From the NCBI RefSeq assembly GCF_030272615.1, contig NC_081409.1:616510755-616574754 (forward strand): DNA of 64,000 nucleotides, in the 5' to 3' direction. The notes under the pieces were generated by a model, which saw only the letters and a list, made by a program, of their open reading frames with translations, made no database searches and was not told where the DNA came from. The first letter of the stretch is position 1, and the number at the start of each line of letters is the position of its first letter. The translations under genes and the position numbers were made by a program. This DNA is from Cryptomeria japonica (Eukaryota; Streptophyta; Pinopsida; Cupressales; Cupressaceae). Positions 45,327 to 55,448 of the stretch are shown here, in pieces.

Positions 45327-46478
45327 CTATACGTGCTTGAGAGGGGGAGAGAGGGAGATAATACACATACATACACACATATGTGTGCACTTAATATATT
45401 ATATATTATTATATACATATATATATATTATATATTATATATAAATTATATATTATATGTATATACACATATTATATATACAATATCATATTATACACAA
45501 TCCCAAATTTTAAACAAAAGTAGCATGTACGCATTGTTTATAGTAAAGATAGAGCGTAGGTGCTTTTTAAACCTTAAATACCTCGTATGCACTTTTTATA
45601 CCATAGGTACCCCGTATTCACTTTTGACTATTTAGACTTGGATATAGGCCTAGATGAAAAAGCTACAGGTTGGAAGTTTGATTTCCTGCAATTTCCCTCC
45701 TTTTTGATGTGTTTTATTTTATCAACTTGATTTTGTCATCATAAGGTTTACACTTCATCAAGTGGGTATTTCTAAAAATTCCACCATATTTTCACCCATC
45801 TTCTGAGCTTTCTAACCATATAATTTTTTAAAAATTTGAACAACAATAACATATTATTATTGAATTTCTTTTACCAGTGTCTCCATAGTTCTCACAGACA
45901 TACGTGTACCATTTTTTTAATAAATTTTGATCTACTTATCCAAATTTTAAAAACTTTATATATTATTGTAGTTCACTTGATTCTTTACAATTTAAAATAA
46001 ATAAATTGTATTTTCAATTTTTTTAGTGCAAGTTATGCTTCCCGCATGAACAGGTGCCTAATTTTCAGGATGTGCTCGATTGGAAAAATCATAAAAAAAA
46101 CAAATACTCAACAAACAATTACCAAAAAATACACATCTTCTATTTCTCACTCTTAAATATCTTTTTTCCAAAGGATTTGTCAAAATACTAAACCTAAATA
46201 TGACTTTTTTGATGTGCACATCAGACACTATGTTATGTTTTCAGAAAAAATCAGGGTCTATTTTTTGTGCATGAAGGATTTGACCCCCTTAATCTTATCC
46301 AATTTTTAAAAAGTTTAGTTTTTTGGAAACTATATTCAAAGTACTACAATATTTGTTCTTTTATTATCTTCATATCTTGAGTGGATGACTTTCAAATTTT
46401 GCCTCCAAGTTCAGGTTCACCTAATTTCATAAGAAAAGAAAAAAAAAGTGTCCACTTATACCCCTTTTTTACCATCTT
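45327..46478. other. Right subterminal region of the DNA transposon
   Basis: Holds an AT microsatellite (about 45388-45490), repeated motifs CTATACGTGC, TGTACGCATTGTTTATAG, GCGTAGGTGC, CGTATGCAC and CCGTATTCAC between 45325 and 45625, then AT-rich DNA with no gene up to the right TIR. 'gtacgca.t.tttatagtaaag' occurs both at 44853 and 45529. Confidence 0.65.
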
Positions 46479-46494
46479 CTTTGTGCACTTACCC
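46479..46494 (-). repeat. Right terminal inverted repeat of the DNA transposon
   Basis: Reads GGGTAAGTGCACAAAG on the minus strand; followed by the target copy CTAA (46495-46498). Confidence 0.9.
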
Positions 46495-47237
46495 CTAAGA
46501 CAAGTATTAATAATTCAACTTCATATTTAATTAAATCTAAACCTTAATCAACTATTATATTTTATGGTAGGGTAAATTTTAAAAATAAATTAAGTCTCAT
46601 CAATTTACTCAATTATTGCAAATTAGATATATATGTTTATAAATTTATAATTATTAAATAAAGTAATAATATTCTCATCAATGAGTAATAATATTATTCC
46701 CAATGATGTGATATGGTGGACACTCTTAAAAAGTGAATCCACTTAATGCTAGAGAAGAATGTCTTGTAATCATTCAACAAATTTAAACCTTTTAAAATAA
46801 TGAATGATAACGAACATGGTTGGATGTACATGTGTAATTTGGAAAATGTGGAGATAAATGATAAGGTGAAAAAATGGTTCATTGAAGTAGAATATATATA
46901 TATGAAAAAATATTGTAAGATAGTAAACTTATAATATAATTAATAAAATAATTTTAAAAATTATTATAGTATTAAATATATCAAAATATTAGGATGTAAA
47001 TTTAGTAGGAGGTTGTGATGTAATAGTAGTTAAGTGATGTAAAGGATCTAAATTTGATGTTTTATTTTTTTTTTAAACAATAGTCATTTATTTGGAATTG
47101 TCTTTTAAATTATTATTGTTTTCAATTTTATTTATTATTTGAGAATTCAAAGTACTAGTAATGGTTATATTTGTATCTAAAACATAGACAAAAAATATTT
47201 ATTTTTATAAGTCATGTTAAAGAAACAATCAATTATA
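46495..47237. repeat. AT-rich unit, copy 1, middle segment
   Basis: Non-coding; parallels 62110-62960 (for example 'taataatattattcccaatgatgtg' and 'gaatgtcttgtaatca'). It ends in AATCAATTATA (47227-47237), the left target copy of LINE1. Confidence 0.75.
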
Positions 47238-47299
47238 TAACAATCAACACAATAGATAATAGATTTTTGTATACACTTATGTTCCTGCTTTGCAACTTT

Positions 47300-48770
47300 T
47301 GAATTTACTACACATGGAACCTACTTTGGGGGGATCTTGTCCCTCCTCCTACTCCTACTCATCCTCCTATCAATCCCAATGACTTTATTGTGTCGTGTTC
47401 TAAGGGTCTTACTTTGGAGGCTCTTGTAGTACTTGCTAGGGACTTGGTGGATTCTCCAAACATCCCCAGAACATTTGAAAAGGTATGACATGCAAGTGCC
47501 ACCCAACTTGATGGTCAACCTAGGCACAACAATTATAGCAATCCTGCGATGACTGAGAATCTGGAGCATGCACCACTAAAGGGAATCCCAAAACCCAAGG
47601 GGTGGGAAAATGTGCTCATAGGGGAGTTTGTGCTACACAATATTCATGAAGTAACCCCGGGTTATCTACAAATAGAAGATGAAACATCTATTGTGTTGCC
47701 TAAATTTATAGTGGACTATATTGTCTCAACCACGAACTTCGCTCTGGTGGGAAAGTTTTCCTCCTTTAGTCTGTCCATTGATATGGTTCGCAACTTGGTT
47801 GCTACTAAATGGAAACTTAAGGGGAGTGTGATAACCAGTGCCATGTCTGGTGGTCTCTTTCTTTTCATATTTACAATTGAAGAACATCTCATTAAGGTTC
47901 TTACTTAAGGACCATGGTCCTATGGCAAACATCATTTGTCAATCTATAGATGGAAGTTAATTTTTGATCCTATTGTAGATCTGAATAAAATTACAATTGT
48001 GTGGGTGTGCCTCCCGAGTCTCTCGCTTGAATTTTGGGATGAATATATCTTTAAATGCATTGGAAATACCTTCAGTATCTATGTGGCTACTAATGGGGTG
48101 ACAAAAACTAAGACTTTTTGTGTGAATGTGGACATTAACAAAACTCTCCATGATTTCCTTGCAATCCAAGTTAGGAAGTTGGTCTCAAGTTATAGTTTAT
48201 GAAAATGCTACATTTTTTTGCTAAAAATATTCTAAGTTTGGACATCTCATCTCTAAGTGTAAATTCCCCCCTAAGAAGCCCCAAAATATGAAAGAAAAAT
48301 GTGCTCCTCAAGGGGAAACTTCTCAAAAATGCAATTGTTTCTCTCTAGGTGGAGGAACCTTCTAATAAGCCTCTGAGGGAGGATATTACCAATGACTATT
48401 ATTTCACAGAGGCAATTTTGAAAATTATGGAGACACCAACTAAAGCTATAAAACCCCCGAAGCATGGTAATATGTGTTCTCCTACTAGTGAGGTTCACCT
48501 TAGAGAGGGAGAGATCCAAGCCCCTTCCAGCCCTAGTTTGTAGGGAAAATGTGTGGTCTCCCCAAAGCCTTTGGCTCATAACCAGGTGATTTCTCCAAAT
48601 ATTTCAAGTTCTCCCTTGGCCAAAAGAGCCTATTATTCACTAGGTGCTTCCTCTAGTGGTCTAATGTCACTAGCTGATAACTTATGCACCCAACCCGAGG
48701 ATGAGGAATGGACAATACAAAAGAGGAAAACAAGAAACAAGAAAATAAATGTGGGGGTGGAATAAAAAAT
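47300..48770 (+). pseudogene. LINE1 ORF1: nucleic-acid-binding protein
   Basis: Conceptual protein similar to LINE2 ORF1. LTLEALVVLARDLVD reads near 47400; HAPLKGIPKPKGWENVL, VATKWKLKGSVI and AMSGGLFLF lie in the open frame 47549-47908. PWSYGKHHLSIYRWKL and the DUF4283-like tail with KTFCVNVDINKTL are at 47910-48202. A zinc-knuckle remnant at 48206-48262 (C..YSKFGHLISKC) has Tyr for the second Cys. A Lys-rich, Pro-rich end runs to about 48765 (WTIQKRKTRNKK). Family role: binds LINE RNA and assists its integration. Multiple stops and shifts. Confidence 0.75.
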
Positions 48771-48869
48771 TGCTCAGCCATCTGAGAGATTGCAAAGGAA
48801 AAAGAAAGTTCTAAAAGAGATTGTCAATGGAAGGCATCAAACCTTGGAATTTGCCTCCAAAATCCATAA

Positions 48870-49758
48870 ATGAAGTTTCTAACCTAGAATATGGGAGGCC
48901 TTAATACCCCTCAAAAATAATATGCCTTAATAAATTGTCTTCTAGAGATGAAAATTGACATTTTTTTTATTTAAGGAAGTTAAAATGATTGCTACTACCT
49001 TTCATAAAGTTATTGCCTATATTTTTATGGGCTTCTGGTTCTTCATTGGTGATGCTATTGGTGCCTCTATTGGTGTTGTCACTATGTGGGACCCTAAAAA
49101 TATAAGGGGAAGTCTACTCTTCAACTTTGCTAATAGTTTAACTATAAAGCTTACTTCTCTTCATGTGTCATGGTGTTTGGTGAATATTTATGCTCCAAAC
49201 ACTTGTTTTGGCATGAAAACTATCTAGGAGGATATTTCTACTCAAATTTTGGTTGCTATAGATGACCACAAGATGATTGCGGAAGACTTTAATACCTCTC
49301 TTCCTTTCAGAGAAACTCAAAGTGCTAGTGGATTACTCTAACAACATGTCACATCTGACCAATTTTATCAATACAATGGCGTTCTTGATATTGATTTAAA
49401 AGGCTACAATCTCATACAACTCCACCCTCTATATAGGTTTTTGGCCTCCTCCAATTAGGAATCAAGCTACAACTCCATCCTCAAGGTCCTTCCTAGAATG
49501 GTTTCTGATCACAATCCCTTTCTTTTAGAATGGGCAAACAATCCAACAAGAGGTCAAATCCCCTTTCATTATGAAATATGTGGTCCTCGCACCTAGACTT
49601 TAGAAAATGTATTCAAAGATGGTGGAATACTCCTATCCAAGACACTGCTATGTACAAGGTGTCTCAAAGGTTGAATATCATAAGAACAAAGTGAAAGGTT
49701 AGAACAAATTCAGATTTGGAGATTTTTTTAAAAGAAAAAGGAGATTGACACCAAATTA
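48870..49758 (+). pseudogene. LINE1 ORF2 N-terminus: apurinic endonuclease
   Basis: Starts in text corresponding to FLSWNMRGLN, here FLT-stop-NMGGLN (48873-48905). The next recognisable block (48955-49227) has GDAIGASIGVVTMWDP and SWCLVNIYAPNTC. After a stop, DDHKMIAEDFNTSLPF stands for the GDFN motif near 49265-49305, and MVSDHNPFLLEW near 49498-49535 is the catalytic SDH motif, intact. The linker to RT is reached near 49690-49750 (KKEIDTKL). Family role: nicks target DNA. This copy has frame breaks, but the His of SDH is kept. Confidence 0.8.
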
Positions 49759-49788
49759 ACAATGATATTGCTAATTTGGTGTCAATCT
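49742..49788. repeat. 17-bp perfect palindromic arms at the nested-insertion junction
   Basis: Arms AGATTGACACCAAATTA (49742-49758) and its exact reverse complement at 49772-49788, with a 13-base loop. The left arm is LINE1 ORF2 sequence; the right arm is at the very start of the nested fragment. Confidence 0.95.
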
Positions 49789-50187
49789 GGTCCTTTGGGG
49801 AGTCAAACAAGTCATTTTGCCACTGCCTCAGTTGCCCTGAACACCTTAATTATAGCCAAGAATCTTAATCATGATAAATTATGGCTCGAAGGAGACTCAC
49901 TTAATATTATTAAGTGTCTGAAGGGGGAGTTGGAGCCATTATGGTCAATTGAAAATATTATCTTGCAAGCTAGGGAAATTATTGCTAGTTTTAAAGATAT
50001 TATAATTCAACATACCTTTAGAGAAAAAAATACGGTGGTGGATTGTCTGGCGAACCTAGGGGTTAATTCTGATTCCCAAATGATTTGGCACGGGGAAGAT
50101 GTCAACATAAACATTAAAGAGCTCCTTAGAAAGGACAGATATATGGGAAGGGAAGGACCGCATAATCATGACAAAGCATATGAATAA
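49762..50187 (+). CDS. RNase H domain of the nested LINE fragment (C-terminal end of ORF2)
   Basis: Open frame of 142 codons whose first few residues come from the junction and not from the LINE. From about residue 14 it matches the plant LINE RNase H: TSHFATASVALNTLIIAKNL (the A.A.A..AL helix), LWLEGDSLNIIKCL with the catalytic GDS Asp, and IIIQHTFREKNTVVDCLANLG with the terminal R..N...D.LA motif. The N-terminal strand with the first catalytic Asp is missing by 5' truncation. Family role: degrades the RNA of RNA-DNA hybrids. It ends at a TAA at 50185-50187; the extra gene begins within 100-150 bp downstream. Confidence 0.85.
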   Translation: MILLIWCQSGPLGSQTSHFATASVALNTLIIAKNLNHDKLWLEGDSLNIIKCLKGELEPLWSIENIILQAREIIASFKDIIIQHTFREKNTVVDCLANLGVNSDSQMIWHGEDVNINIKELLRKDRYMGREGPHNHDKAYE

Positions 50188-50279
50188 TTTATGCCTTGAT
50201 GGAAAGGTAATTATTACCTAGCAAAGCGAAAGATCCCCAACCATTTCTTATAATACGTCGCACACTTTGTGGGTCACCT

Positions 50280-50900
50280 AGTTCAAAATCTTGAGTAACT
50301 ATAGGAAAGAAGTGTTGAGTTTGCAGAGGAACAGAGTTGATAATCCGAATTTGAAGATGAGAGGAGATTTAAGGAGGGAGGAACCAGATAATGCATCAAC
50401 ATGCAAAGTGATGCTGAAGGTGTGGGCGAAACTGGAAAAAGGATCCCTCACAAGCTTTATGGAGAAGCTAGTGGATTATGATAAAGGTAGGGTAAATCCT
50501 ACCATTACCAAAATTTCTAAAAATTGGTGTAATGGTTCCTTTAAAATCTATGGAGTTAAGTTCAAGTTGGACGTGTGCCTCATAGCTACTATGACTGGCA
50601 TGCCCCATACTGGGCTTAATTTTTTTAGAGACCTTTATGTCTCCAACAATGCGGTTAATTTGTTCCTGTGGAAGGAAAAAGAGAGGGATAGAAATGGCAA
50701 AACCACATGAGGTTACTATGAAGCTGCTAATATCAAGAAAATCTAGGGCTGGGTTTTGAATGCTAAAATGGAATATATCACAGTTGAGGGCCGATTCTCC
50801 AGGGCCCACACCTACCACTCTATTCTTTTAAACCATTTCAGACACGACAAAAAGGTATTCCTGCCCTACTACCTTTTCAGGTCCCTTTTCCAGGTCCCTC
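50280..50900 (+). pseudogene. Extra LINE gene (ORF3), N-terminal domain
   Basis: Open from 50291 to a TGA at 50708-50710 (no ATG at the beginning; an internal Met occurs at KMRGDLRREE), then readable through single stops to about 50890. Visible motifs: KVWAKLEKGSLTSFMEKLVDYDK, SKNWCNGSFKIYGVKFKL, ATMTGMPHTGLNFFRDLYV, then EGRFSRAHTYHSILLNHF and FLPYYLFRSLFQ. This layout of a W..G..TSFME..YD helix, a GV.F strand and a TGMP..G loop is similar to the gene at 59080-59720. It resembles unannotated plant transposon-associated proteins; I cannot name a domain with confidence. A frame shift near 50895 separates it from the C-terminal part. Confidence 0.55.
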
Positions 50901-51902
50901 AATAAACACAGTAAGAATCCCTCAAGTCCGGTTCTCCATTGCAGGCTCTTGCTTCTCATCTATGAGCACTGCAATACCCTTGCCCTGCTAGAAAATAAGA
51001 GGTTATCCACCTCCCCAAGGAAGAGAAAGATGGAGGGAGGCGATTCCGGCAAGGAGAAGGCATCTTCTAGCAAAAAAAGAAAGAGTGCCCCTGGGATGGA
51101 AACAAAGGAAATTGAAAAAGAAGGCAGCGAAATGGAGACGGATGATTTCGATGGTGAAGGCAGTTGGAAAGATGAGGAGGTGGGTATTGAGGAGGAAAGC
51201 GATGATAATGAGCCTGACAATGAAATCCCTATCCACAGCGAATGCCCTGGCAAGGTCAACAGCCATCCTATGGAGGATGTGGATTACAAGGATAATGAGG
51301 AAATAGATGCGAATTTTGAGAGGGAAGGGAACAAGGAACCTGAGAAGAATATGACTAAGGATAGTTTAAGCAAGAACAAGGAAAGTGCGGATAATGGGTT
51401 ATTCCTAGATAACCTCAAAAAACTTATCGAGGCAAGACTGGATTATGATAGATGGACCTATGAACTCTTGAAGAACTTGGAAAAAAAGGGGAAAAATACA
51501 GATGAGAAGAAGGAGAATGATGACAGGGAGCAGATAAAATTAAAGCAGGATATGGCTGAGAAGATTAAATCACTGGAAGAAGGGAGAGAGGCCATGAAAA
51601 ACTTGATGGGCATTATCCCGAATATCCTGTCAACTGTCACTAAAAACTTGGAGGATATTGCTAAGGTCTTCGATCACACTAGCTCTCCTAAACCAGTGGT
51701 TGAACTTGACATGGATGATGAGACTATCCAGATTGGCAGTGGTGAAGCTACTCTGGTTGGTGGTGTTGCTAAGAGGACTAGGATGAGTGTTAAGAAAGTT
51801 GTGGCTGCTTCTGCTAAGGATCTCCCAAATCTCAGGGATAACATCAAAGATCTACATGGGATTAGCAACACCCTGGCTAATGCCCTGAAAAAAATCAATT
51901 AG
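50901..51902 (+). CDS. Extra LINE gene (ORF3), C-terminal acidic and coiled-coil part
   Basis: 318 codons open from 50949, readable back in frame to about 50905 (NPSSPVLHCRLLLLIYEH). Residues 20-50 are basic (SPRKRKMEGG, SSKKRKSAPG), a likely nuclear localisation signal. Residues 55-135 are very acidic (EGSEMETDDFDGEGSW, EEESDDNEPDNE). Residues 150-240 are charged and helical with heptad-like Leu/Ile spacing (DNLKKLIEARLDYDRW, IKLKQDMAEKIKSLEEG, LSTVTKNLEDIAKVF), suggesting a coiled coil. The tail has TRMSVKKVVAASAKDLP and a final helix. Ends with TAG at 51900-51902, 185 bp before the fragment's 3' end. Function unknown; the layout suggests a nuclear nucleoprotein component (inference). Confidence 0.65.
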   Translation, partial: NKHSKNPSSPVLHCRLLLLIYEHCNTLALLENKRLSTSPRKRKMEGGDSGKEKASSSKKRKSAPGMETKEIEKEGSEMETDDFDGEGSWKDEEVGIEEESDDNEPDNEIPIHSECPGKVNSHPMEDVDYKDNEEIDANFEREGNKEPEKNMTKDSLSKNKESADNGLFLDNLKKLIEARLDYDRWTYELLKNLEKKGKNTDEKKENDDREQIKLKQDMAEKIKSLEEGREAMKNLMGIIPNILSTVTKNLEDIAKVFDHTSSPKPVVELDMDDETIQIGSGEATLVGGVAKRTRMSVKKVVAASAKDLPNLRDNIKDLHGISNTLANALKKIN

Positions 51903-52033
51903 TTTATCTTCTTGGGTTTGGCCGGTTTTGCTGGCTTTGTGGGGCTTTAGCTGGTTTTCTTTGGTTTTCCGATGGCTTTTCATTGGCCTGTTCCTTTTTG
52001 TCTCTTGTTGCTTTTTCTGTTAAGCTCGAATTG

Positions 52034-52054
52034 TAAAGGGTTTCGGGGCCCCTT
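52034..52054 (+). repeat. 3' stem-loop of the nested LINE fragment
   Basis: AAGGG (52037-52041) and CCCTT (52050-52054) can pair around a GC-rich loop holding GGGGCCCC. It corresponds in position to the stem-loop of LINE1 at 61139-61154. Confidence 0.6.
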
Positions 52055-52198
52055 CAAAACTTGTTTTTACCTTAATCAAAAACAACAATATTGCTAATGT
52101 GCTACTACTTCTCTTTTTATTAATTTTATGCCTATTGGGCTATTTTTATAGGGACAACACCCTTGTTTTGATGCTTTTTAATATAAAAAACAATGATA

Positions 52199-54800
52199 CA
52201 GTTACAAATTTCTAATGGCAATCAATCTAAAACCTCACACAAGGAGGAGGAATCTCTAAGAGGAGAATAAAAAGATAACTTCAAGAGGAAAGAAATTTAT
52301 TGGAAATAGAAGTCTCGGATTCAATGGTTGAAAGAAGGTGACAAGTTTTTTTCCTTCTTCCATCAATCATCTCTAAAACATGGAAAGAGAAACACTATCT
52401 AGTCCCTAGTGGATGAGTTGAATAATACTATTTTGGATGACCTTCAGCTGGGGGACTTGGCTTCTGAGTACTTTTAAAATGCATATAGAGATGGGAGAAC
52501 TGATTAGAATCCTTATTTAGAAGATTAATTGCTACAATGTGTGCCTTTGACTTAGAGTCAAGATGACAATGCTCAAGTCAAGTCTACTACATTCTCCATT
52601 GGTTCTTTTAAGTCACCAAAACCGGATGGCTTTCCCCTTGCTTTCTTCTAGGAATTTTGGGATATTGTGGGGTATGAAATAGCAATGGTAGCTAAGGATT
52701 TCTTTTGCAATGGTAAGATCTTAAGAAAATTGAATGATTCCTATATTTTTCTAATTCCTAAAGTCTCAGACCCCTTGCAACTTTCGGACTTTAACCTATT
52801 ATTCTATGTAACACAGGCTATAAGATCTTGTCTAAAGTCTTGGTAAATTGAGTCAAACCAATGCTTGATAGAATGACTAATAGAAGTAAAAAAGGTTTTG
52901 TCCGAGGTAGATAAATCCTTGATGCTACAATTTTAACATATGAAATCATTAATTCGATGGATAGATTCCACCTCCCTAGAATGGTCCTTAAGATTGACAT
53001 TTCTAAGGGTAATGATATGGTGAGATGGAATTTTATTCAAAGTCCTATGAAAGATGAGGTTTCAAAACAATCTATTAGATCTGATTAAGAAATGTGTGAC
53101 CACTATGAAATACTCTATATGGTCAATGAAGCCCCTAGGGGCTTCTTTGATGCTAAAAATGGGCTTAGGAAAGGGGACCCTCTTTCTCCTTACCATTTCA
53201 TACTAGTGGTCGAATTTTTGGGCAAGAACTTGAATATGGTGAAAAATGGATTTTTATAGGGTGTTAAGGTAGCTTCAACTATCCCACCTTCGGTTTTGTA
53301 GTGATTTATGGATGATACCATCTTTTTTGGTGCAACTTTGGTTGTTGAGGCCAAAAGGTGGAAATTGTTTCTAAAACCAATATGCCAAAGTTTTGCGACA
53401 ACACATAAATTATGATAAGAGCAACATATACTTCTCCTACACAAGAAATGGAATCAAACACATTTTAGGTTGTCATAGTATGGCTCTCATAGGGGTCTAC
53501 TTGGGTCTACTCCTAACGGTCAACGTAACACACTCATTTTAGAACTCTATCTTGGAAATACTTCAAAAAAAGCTAGCAAGGTGGAAGGGTAATTTGTTAA
53601 GAAGTGCGATGAAATTATAACTTTTTCTTGCCTCCCTACAAGGGATCCATATCTACTTTCTTTCCCTCTTTAAACCCCCAATGGTCATTATTGAGAAACT
53701 TGAGAGAATTCAAAGAAACTTCTTGTGGACGAGGAGTGAGGAAAATAAACAAATGGCTTTGGTCAACTGGGACATGGCATGTTGTCCTAAGATGTTTGGA
53801 GCACTAGGATTAAGAAGAATTAACTTACTCAATAAGGCCCTTTTATCCTCAATAGGATGTAATTTTCTCTATACAAAATGGAATGGAGTAGTTTTATGAG
53901 TGCCAAGTACCTCAACTCTAAAAAAAATTATAGAGCCTTTTCCACCTCTGGACTCCCTAGTGGTTCTCAAATTTAAAATAATATCATCAAAAGTAGGAAT
54001 CTAGTCTCAGTGGGCCTAAAGTGACAAATTGGTGATGGGCTAACAATTAACTTATGAGAGGACAACTGGTTGGGATATTTTCCACTGGTTAATCATCTCA
54101 ATTTCATAGATATCAAGGAAGGGGCTTAGGCTCTATTTGGATCCCAAATTATAGACTACATTTCACCACACAAACACATGGAAAGATATTGTGTAGTGTT
54201 GTCAAAATCAACTACATTTACTTCAATTAGCTTTCATGCTACAACAACTCTTGTAGTAAATCATAATTCCACTCTTCACAAGGGAGGATATGTTTGTTTG
54301 GACCAAAAACCCGAAGACAACTTCTTGGTTAAATTTTATTATAATCTACTAATAAACAAGGGGACCCATTTGATATTATGGAGGAAAGTCTAGAACCCTC
54401 AACTCCTCCCTAAGATCAACTTCTTCTAGTGGATGGTGATGCATAAAAAGATTCTCGCTCTAGATAATCTCATTAAGCGAGGATTTTAACTTTGTAAGAA
54501 AATGTATCCTTGGCAAGAAAGAGGAAGAATTCATCCTCCACATCATTTTACGTGCTATCAATTTAGTCATGATTTGTGGGGTCAATTTTTGCAAAAACTA
54601 GATGTGTGTTAGCCAATGAATATTTCCCTCCCAACCCTTACTTTAGATCGGGTATGCCCATCTTAGCATCCTCTAGTGGGCGAACTCTAGAGACAAATCC
54701 CGCCACACCTATGATATTGTATTTGGAAGGAAAGAAATAATAGGATTTTTAGAGAGGGGGAATGAATTGTGGAAGATGTATTTATCAAATTTTCTAGACT
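52199..54800 (+). pseudogene. LINE1 ORF2 reverse transcriptase and zinc-finger-like region
   Basis: Begins with IQWLKEGDKFFSFFHQ near 52318 and the finger motif FSIGSFKSPKPDGFPLAFF near 52594-52650. Then come FLIPKVSDPLQLSDFN near 52750, a V.KIDISKGND-like A-box segment near 52985 and the LVVEFLG region near 53205. The catalytic box reads FMDDTIFFG near 53308-53335, where L1 elements usually have FADD. After the palm comes the thumb with RIQRNFLWTRSEENKQMALVNWD (53700-53775) and a zf-RVT-like stretch (PKINFF.W near 54412, GF.LC near 54482). Stops and shifts are numerous. Family role: target-primed reverse transcription. Both catalytic Asp remain. Confidence 0.8.
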
Positions 54801-54939
54801 CCTAAAAGACAAAATATTTGTTTGTAGATGGAGGTGCCCCTCTTACCCCCCTTGTCGTTTGATGATAAAATGGCCAAGAACTGAAACTTTCCCAACTCTT
54901 ATGCCAGATTTGACAGCAATACAAGGATTGAGAGAATGA

Positions 54940-55076
54940 ATGTACATTGGCACCCCCCTCGATTTGGATGGCACACACTAAACTTTGATGGGGAAGTGAG
55001 GCAAGGCTTGGTTGTTGCGAGAGGAGTAATACAATCCAACATGGGTGCCTCGGTGGCAGCTTACACAAGTAGTTTA
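54940..55076 (+). pseudogene. LINE1 RNase H, first part
   Basis: HPPRFGWHTLNFDGEVRQGL reads at 54951-55010 and ARGVIQSNMGASVAAYTSSL follows to 55076: the plant LINE RNase H N-terminus with the first catalytic Asp in NFDGE. Cut at 55076 by a Copia-type insertion. Confidence 0.8.
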
Positions 55077-55436
55077 TGTTAGAGTAAAAGGTATTAGTTT
55101 AATTAATTAATTAAATCACATTGATTTAATAATTAAGTCACCTTTTCTCTATTTCACTTAAGCTAAATTTAGGAAGATTTTTATAGGAATTATTATTTTA
55201 ATAATTCCTTTATTTTATGCATGCATCCTTTAGGGTTGTATTAGGGTTTTCTGTTCTCCTTTATTAAGGATTGATCTCTTTGTAATTCCCTGATAATCTA
55301 ATTATTATTACTGCATTCTTGTGCTCTAGGTTTTCAAAGCAATCTTTGTGTTTTGTGAATCTTCCATTGTCGTGAAAGGTTACTTTCATACAAGTGTTCA
55401 CTAGGTTATGTGAGGTTGTATTTCACAACTTTAATA
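55077..55436 (+). repeat. 5' LTR of the non-autonomous element
   Basis: Close copy of 57782-58132; both end in TA rather than CA. Confidence 0.92.
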
Positions 55437-55448
55437 TGGTATCAAAGC
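55437..55448 (+). promoter_or_regulatory. Primer-binding site, tRNA-iMet type
   Basis: TGGTATCAAAGC follows the 5' LTR directly; one change from the usual TGGTATCAGAGC. Confidence 0.9.

Larger units (their letters stand above)
36239..46494. mobile_element. DNA transposon, 10,256 bp, with TIRs and two convergent genes
   Basis: Terminal inverted repeats GGGTATGTGCACAAAG (36239-36254) and GGGTAAGTGCACAAAG (46479-46494 on the minus strand), 15 of 16 identical, with weaker similarity further in (GATGGT, GTGGACAC). The flanks carry CTAA at 36235-36238 and 46495-46498. Copy 2 of the host repeat at about 62094-62140 shows one CTAA and no element, which defines the insertion independently. Inside are a plus-strand multi-exon gene (36607-39204), a 358-bp tandem array, a minus-strand DDE-type transposase (41510-44430) and subterminal repeats. 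TIR start and TSD would fit PIF/Harbinger (TAA) or another family; the transposase does not look like PIF. Superfamily left open. Confidence 0.85.
49776..52087 (+). mobile_element. 5'-truncated LINE fragment with RNase H and extra ORF3
   Basis: Flanked by ATATTGCTAAT at 49765-49775 and 52088-52098 (11 bp, as expected of LINE insertion). It holds the end of a LINE ORF2 (RNase H, 49795-50187), an extra gene (50280-51902), a stem-loop region near 52034-52054 and a weak A-rich tail. Sequence is less AT-rich and much less damaged than the surrounding LINE1, so it is younger. Confidence 0.75.
49768..52189 (+). mobile_element. Short LINE 3' tail (about 100 bp net) nested in LINE1, itself hosting a second LINE fragment
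   Basis: The flanks carry ACAATGATA at 49759-49767 and 52190-52198, and joining them restores a continuous LINE1 ORF2 linker. Net inserted DNA is 49768-49775 plus 52099-52189, which ends 'cacccttgttttgatgctttttaatataaaaaa', matching LINE1's own 3' end at 61145-61179. It is therefore a strongly 5'-truncated copy of the same LINE family. The larger fragment 49776-52087 lies inside it. Confidence 0.75.

Noticed and set aside
44860-45444. Long open frames on both strands (up to 184 codons), Ser/Leu/Pro-rich or Arg/Glu/Gly-rich
   Set aside because: They are translations of the GA-rich simple repeat; any frame of such DNA stays open.
49762-49794. First residues of the open frame that continues into RNase H (MILLIWCQSG...)
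   Set aside because: They come from the insertion junction and its palindrome, not from the LINE protein.
50960-51898. Minus-strand Ser/Leu-rich frames opposite ORF3
   Set aside because: Antisense shadows of the acidic/Lys-rich plus-strand protein.
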